NCBI GenBank assembly: GCA_021824385.1
Contig: JAKAKU010000083.1
Span: forward strand, 1-7,859
Direction: 5' to 3'
DNA length: 7,859 bases
Origin: a bacterium
Lineage (GTDB): Bacteria > Patescibacteriota > Microgenomatia > UBA8517
The position numbers were made by a program, and so were the translations under genes. The first letter of the stretch is position 1. Each line of letters starts with the position of its first letter. The notes under the pieces were generated by a model that worked only from the letters and a program-made list of their open reading frames with translations, did no database searches and had not been told where the DNA came from. Shown piece by piece: positions 5,082 through 7,859 of the stretch.

Positions 5082-5825
5082 GCTTTACACACAATTCGTT
5101 ATGAAGATTTGTTCGCCGGACATGAGCTGTCAAAACCGTTTAAGCTCGTTTTGCCTCAAAATAAACGTATTATTGTGCTTTCTGATTGTCATCTGAATAG
5201 TCGCTTCGATGAGGCAGTGTTTAAAAAATTCAAAAAAATCATCCAAAAAGCAGATTGTATTGTCATCAATGGGGATTTTTGGGCAGATTCGGCAGGAAGT
5301 TTTGATGCATTTATGAAATCCGAGTGGAAAAAATTATTTCCACTTTTGAAAGCAAAAAACACCTATTACGTTTTTGGAAATCATGATATGCCCATTCTCT
5401 CAGATGAACGAATACAACAGTTTTCCACATGGGCTGGCTTTAGGCTTAAAATAAAAGCTGGCAATATCTTGCTTCATATTGAACACGGACACCTGCTTTC
5501 AGGAAACTTCGTTCGAAAGATTTTGACGATGTATCAGAAACACCCAAAACTGTTGAAATATTCCACCTTACCTTTTGGAATAGGCGAGGATGTAGTCCGT
5601 TATTTTGCAGCCAAGACAAACTCGGGGGTATTAAAAAAACTGAACACCGAGTTCAAAGTGAGACGACATGCAGTGAGCAATAAAAACGAGTATTTTTTAA
5701 TGGGGCACACTCATGCTCCGGAATTTGATAGCGAAGCACGGTATGTGAACAGTGGTCTAACACATAACGGACATTTTGATTATATTGAAGTGTATGAAAA
5801 TAAGATTGTTATAAAAAGCTTGTAA
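5073..5825 (+). CDS. Calcineurin-like metallophosphoesterase
   Basis: The 250-residue protein has the complete metal-ligand series of this superfamily in order: D38 and H40 in LSDCHL, D68 in NGDFW, N103-H104 in GNHD, H138 in EHGH, and H212/H214 in MGHTHAP. These bind a two-metal centre that hydrolyses phosphomonoesters or phosphodiesters. Residues 1-30 precede the fold. A stretch at about 143-200, rich in Lys and Tyr, fills the cap or lid position between the HGH and GHTH motifs and may set substrate choice. There is no signal peptide, so the site is probably cytosolic. The GHTHxPE ending recalls LpxH-like enzymes but GNHD replaces their GNRD, so I do not assign that function. The start is the first possible ATG, close behind a -10 box. 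Confidence 0.88.
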   Translation: MSHALHTIRYEDLFAGHELSKPFKLVLPQNKRIIVLSDCHLNSRFDEAVFKKFKKIIQKADCIVINGDFWADSAGSFDAFMKSEWKKLFPLLKAKNTYYVFGNHDMPILSDERIQQFSTWAGFRLKIKAGNILLHIEHGHLLSGNFVRKILTMYQKHPKLLKYSTLPFGIGEDVVRYFAAKTNSGVLKKLNTEFKVRRHAVSNKNEYFLMGHTHAPEFDSEARYVNSGLTHNGHFDYIEVYENKIVIKSL

Positions 5826-5890
5826 CAATCACTTTTAAGTGAATCTTGTGTTATTACATTAATGAGAGGATACTACTTCTTAGTACAGTC

Positions 5891-7450
5891 ATGAGACAAA
5901 AGAATTTATTCACTTTGTTTTTCAGCTTCGTTATCCTTTTCGTTTCCTTCATCCTTATAAAAACAACTAACCCGAGTTCTCATGTTGTAAAAGCAGCTTC
6001 AGTTCGAATAGGAATTATTGGAGATAGTAACTCTGATGAGTACCGCGCAGAGGACAATCGTGCAGGAAGTACAATCTATGCTCCTACCACACTTTCATGG
6101 GATGAACTTCTGGTAAACAAAAAAGGATTTGATCTTGGAGTATGGGGATCTTGGGGTGGGGAGCGAAGAAGTGGTTATAAGAATAATTGGGCACGATCAG
6201 GAGCAACAAGTGACTCGATGATTCAAAATGGTCAACACAGTGGACTTGCTGCACAAATTGCAGCCGGAGATATTGATTATGCCTTTATTTTTATTGGTTC
6301 AAATGATTTTCACACATGGAATGGAACGTATGCCGAAGTGTATGACGGAACGCTCTCTGACGTAGACCTGCAAAGCAAGGTAAACAGAATTATTGGGAAC
6401 ATAACGACGGCAGTAGACACCATAAAGCAGGCCGGTTCTGTGCAAGTGCTCCTCACCAACTACGCAGACCCGGGTACATCAGCCGACTTTATTCAACAAT
6501 TTCCAGATGCTACAAAAAGGCAGCGAGTGACCAATGCGATTGTTCAAATTAACCAAGGACTCTCGCAACTTGCTACTTCACGAAATATCACCTTAATCGA
6601 CCTCGCCAGTTTTGGAAACTCACTGCTTGGTCGAATTGATGCCAATGGAAATATCGTCGTTGGGGGAGAACAAATTAATGCTGTGGTACATGGAGACGAA
6701 CCACACCACTTCCAACTGGCAGATAGCGTTGGGCACATGGGCACGGTTGGATCTGGAATTTTGGCCAACTTCTTTGGTACTGCACTAGCGAATGGAAATA
6801 CGGCACTCTTTACACCATTTACAGACGAAGAACTGCTTGCAAATGCCGGGATTGTTCCCGTGACGGCAACTCCTACACCAACAATTGCACCAACCCCGAC
6901 TCCTACTCTTGTGCCAACTCCCACCCCCACAGTTGTTCCAACACCCACACCTACACCTACGGTGATTCCTACAGCTACGCCAACCCCCACAATTGCACCT
7001 ACCCCAACTCCGACGATAGTTCCAACGCCTACACCGACTATCACTCCTACACCAACGCCGACGATTACACCGACTCCGACACCCACACCGGTCACGAGAA
7101 CAATTAAAATTACAGCTCGAAGGAACAATGCTAGTCAAATATATACAATTCTTGATGGAATTCGCGAAAACGGAGTGACTGCAACCGAAGTAACTTCAAC
7201 CCGCTTTACCTATTCGAGTGGTTGGACCTATCTTGCAAGTATGGGAGTGAATAATTCTCCTTTGAGATATTCAACAACAGATGGAAATACTGTTACTTTT
7301 ACGTCAAAAGCAACATCAGTTGAAATTATGACCGTGAAGCGGCCTGAAATGGGGAGCTTTGATATTTATGTAAATAACGTGTTTAAAGTGAGATACAATG
7401 CCTATTCACCAACAGCTTCGTTTGTAAATGTGAGCGTTCCTTTGAACTAA
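5891..7450 (+). CDS. Secreted SGNH/GDSL hydrolase with Thr-Pro linker and C-terminal beta-type domain
   Basis: From ATG 5891 the protein has 519 residues. A signal peptide covers about 1-35 (MRQKN, a hydrophobic core [18 protein letters not shown], then a likely cut near VKA-AS). An SGNH domain spans about 38-300: block I GDSN (44-47, nucleophile S46), block II ARSGATS with G104, block III GSND (136-139), and block V around D278-SVG-H282 in [12 protein letters not shown]. The block V spacing is DxxxH instead of DxxH. A linker of TPTPT(I/L/V)xP repeats runs 326-400. A final domain, about 401-519, looks beta-rich and carbohydrate-binding-like. Such enzymes deacylate or de-esterify surface polymers outside the cell. 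An upstream TTG at 5846 is rejected because it would place charged residues before the signal peptide. The end at VSVPLN may be early for the last domain. Confidence 0.88.
   Translation: MRQKNLFTLFFSFVILFVSFILIKTTNPSSHVVKAASVRIGIIGDSNSDEYRAEDNRAGSTIYAPTTLSWDELLVNKKGFDLGVWGSWGGERRSGYKNNWARSGATSDSMIQNGQHSGLAAQIAAGDIDYAFIFIGSNDFHTWNGTYAEVYDGTLSDVDLQSKVNRIIGNITTAVDTIKQAGSVQVLLTNYADPGTSADFIQQFPDATKRQRVTNAIVQINQGLSQLATSRNITLIDLASFGNSLLGRIDANGNIVVGGEQINAVVHGDEPHHFQLADSVGHMGTVGSGILANFFGTALANGNTALFTPFTDEELLANAGIVPVTATPTPTIAPTPTPTLVPTPTPTVVPTPTPTPTVIPTATPTPTIAPTPTPTIVPTPTPTITPTPTPTITPTPTPTPVTRTIKITARRNNASQIYTILDGIRENGVTATEVTSTRFTYSSGWTYLASMGVNNSPLRYSTTDGNTVTFTSKATSVEIMTVKRPEMGSFDIYVNNVFKVRYNAYSPTASFVNVSVPLN
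6866..7090 (+). repeat. Degenerate 24-bp repeats encoding the Thr-Pro linker
   Basis: About nine imperfect in-frame units encode TPTPT(I/L/V)(A/V/T)P, with two longer units and one TA variant. Proline and threonine codons vary between units at third positions, so the repeat is old or maintained at the protein level, not a fresh DNA expansion. It forms an extended, probably wall-spanning or glycosylatable spacer between the catalytic and C-terminal domains. Confidence 0.9.
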
Positions 7451-7485
7451 TCTTCAAGTTGAAGCACCCAAGGAGAAACGTAATG

Positions 7486-7557
7486 TGAGCCCGGTGGGGA
7501 TCGAACCCACGACCATCAGCTTAAAAGGCTGTTGCTCTACCGCTGAGCTACGAGCTC
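7486..7557 (-). tRNA. tRNA-Lys (anticodon TTT)
   Basis: On the minus strand the cloverleaf has acceptor stem GAGCTCG/CGGGCTC (7 pairs, one T-G), D arm GCTC-AGCGGTA-GAGC, anticodon loop CTTTTAA (anticodon TTT, reads AAA), and T arm GTGGG-TTCGATC-CCCAC. The discriminator is A and CCA is not encoded. The anticodon stem has four pairs plus an A-A mismatch at positions 27-43. It converges on the SGNH hydrolase gene, 35 nt past its stop. Confidence 0.95.
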
Positions 7558-7587
7558 TCACATGTATTTCGTAGTAAAGCAGCAAGC

Positions 7588-7616
7588 TTGCTTACCGCTG
7601 AGCTACGAGCTCTCAC
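7588..7616 (-). pseudogene. Broken copy of the 5' part of tRNA-Lys
   Basis: Bases 7593-7616 repeat 7538-7561 exactly (24 bp): the 5' acceptor strand, D arm start and 4 bases before the tRNA. With one missing G in the 3' D stem, the match continues for five more bases to 7588. After that the sequence diverges into the 12-bp palindrome AGCAAGCTTGCT (7581-7592). There is no anticodon or T arm, so it cannot be a functional tRNA. It lies immediately upstream of the intact gene in transcription order. Confidence 0.8.
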
Positions 7617-7634
7617 GTCGAAATTAGCTTCAAT

Positions 7635-7669
7635 GTCTTGTTTCAACTATGTCGAAACAACGACTTTTT
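7635..7669 (+). terminator. Candidate plus-strand terminator beyond tRNA-Lys
   Basis: GTCTTGTTTC (7635-7644) pairs with GAAACAA-GAC (7654-7664, one bulged C), a 10-bp stem with a 9-nt loop, followed by TTTTT (7665-7669). Orientation fits a transcript coming from the SGNH hydrolase gene. The stem is AT-rich, so strength is uncertain. Confidence 0.45.
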
Positions 7670-7685
7670 CGCTGTTCCTCCTTTT

Positions 7686-7718
7686 CAAATCACTTCGTGA
7701 TTTGTTTTGAAAACAAAT
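7686..7718. other. Two overlapping, mutually exclusive hairpins
   Basis: Hairpin A pairs CAAATCAC (7686-7693) with GTGATTTG (7697-7704) over a TTC loop and is followed by TTTT, so it could act as a second plus-strand terminator. Hairpin B pairs ATTTGTTTT (7700-7708) with AAAACAAAT (7710-7718). Both need 7700-7704, so only one can form at a time. No gene is evident in 7562-7786; this stretch holds the tRNA fragment and these structures. Confidence 0.4.
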
Positions 7719-7786
7719 GCACTTTATTAAAGACACCTGTTATTATACTTAAATGTGAGGCGTGACTCAACTTCACTCTTAAAAAT

Positions 7787-7859
7787 ATGATAATTAAAAA
7801 TTGGACACCTGTTCGAAAGGCACTTGGTTTGTCGTTTATAAACCCTCAATTTTTTATTT
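7787..7859 (+). CDS. Possible start of an unidentified gene, truncated by window edge
   Basis: An ATG at 7787 opens a frame that stays open to the window end, giving 24 residues beginning MIIKNWTPVRKALGLSFI. No family can be recognised from so little. There is no ribosome binding site in the AT-rich stretch before it, although TATTAT/TATACT sequences at 7741-7749 could be a -10 box with no matching -35. A random open frame of this length is quite likely, so this is tentative. Confidence 0.25.
   Translation, partial: MIIKNWTPVRKALGLSFINPQFFI

Noticed and set aside
5829..5842. Hairpin TCACTTTTAAGTGA after the metallophosphoesterase gene as a terminator
   Set aside because: The stem is short and AT-rich and no T-run follows; at most it stabilises the mRNA end.
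5846..5890. TTG start for the SGNH hydrolase
   Set aside because: It would add 15 residues ahead of a textbook signal peptide, and no ribosome binding site supports it.
6544..7138. Long minus-strand open frames across the SGNH linker (194 and 117 aa)
   Set aside because: They are the antisense of the Thr-Pro repeat, giving low-complexity Gly/Val or Cys/Arg strings; the plus-strand frame has clear domains.
7452..7464. Small hairpin CTTCAAGTTGAAG after the SGNH stop as a terminator
   Set aside because: Only about five pairs, a tiny loop and no T-tract on either strand.
7588..7616. Integrase attachment site explanation for the tRNA-Lys repeat
   Set aside because: No integrase or element genes lie between the copies (only 31 bp), and the repeat covers the 5' half of the tRNA.
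7732..7813. Direct repeat GACACCTGTT at 7732-7741 and 7804-7813
   Set aside because: Ten bases, only two copies, no flanking symmetry; compatible with chance.

Overview
The window looks like a chromosome segment from a small-genome bacterium, most likely a member of the Candidate Phyla Radiation (Patescibacteria, of Microgenomates or Parcubacteria type). The grounds are resemblance, not a search: a compact layout with tiny gaps, a DsbA-like protein with a long N-terminal tail, a lone RRM protein with an acidic Ala/Pro tail, a secreted SGNH hydrolase with a (TP)n linker, and tRNA genes without encoded CCA. TGA is used as a stop (first gene), so the code appears to be standard table 11.

Layout. 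Bases 1-1553 (+): the 3' end of a 6-phosphogluconate dehydrogenase gene, overlapped by ATGA with a ROK sugar kinase, then a Nudix hydrolase. This reads as one metabolic operon ending in a 10-bp-stem hairpin shared with a convergent small gene. Bases 1573-1779 (-): a 68-aa protein of unknown function with a good ribosome binding site and its own promoter, divergent from the next operon. Bases 1857-4089 (+): thioredoxin, thioredoxin reductase and a membrane-anchored DsbA-like protein, a thiol redox operon spanning cytoplasm and cell surface. Bases 4096-4585 (+): a self-contained RRM RNA-binding gene with a canonical promoter, an 11-nt Shine-Dalgarno match, a GTG start and an intrinsic terminator. 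Bases 4605-5032 (-): tRNA-Gln(TTG) followed 9 nt later by a glyoxalase/VOC protein gene. Bases 5073-7450 (+): a metallophosphoesterase, probably leaderless, and a secreted SGNH hydrolase with a Thr-Pro linker and a C-terminal beta-type domain. Bases 7451-7859: tRNA-Lys(TTT) on the minus strand, a broken copy of its 5' part, several hairpins, and a possible gene start running off the window.

No mobile element, CRISPR array or defence system is visible. The most unusual points are regulatory or structural: two compact divergent promoters with interleaved or palindromic elements, candidate leaderless starts beside an extreme Shine-Dalgarno start, a tRNA-Gln/VOC junction leaving almost no 5' leader, and the duplicated 5' fragment of tRNA-Lys. 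I see no clear evidence for a wholly new multi-gene system; the least understood gene is the 68-aa protein next to the redox operon.
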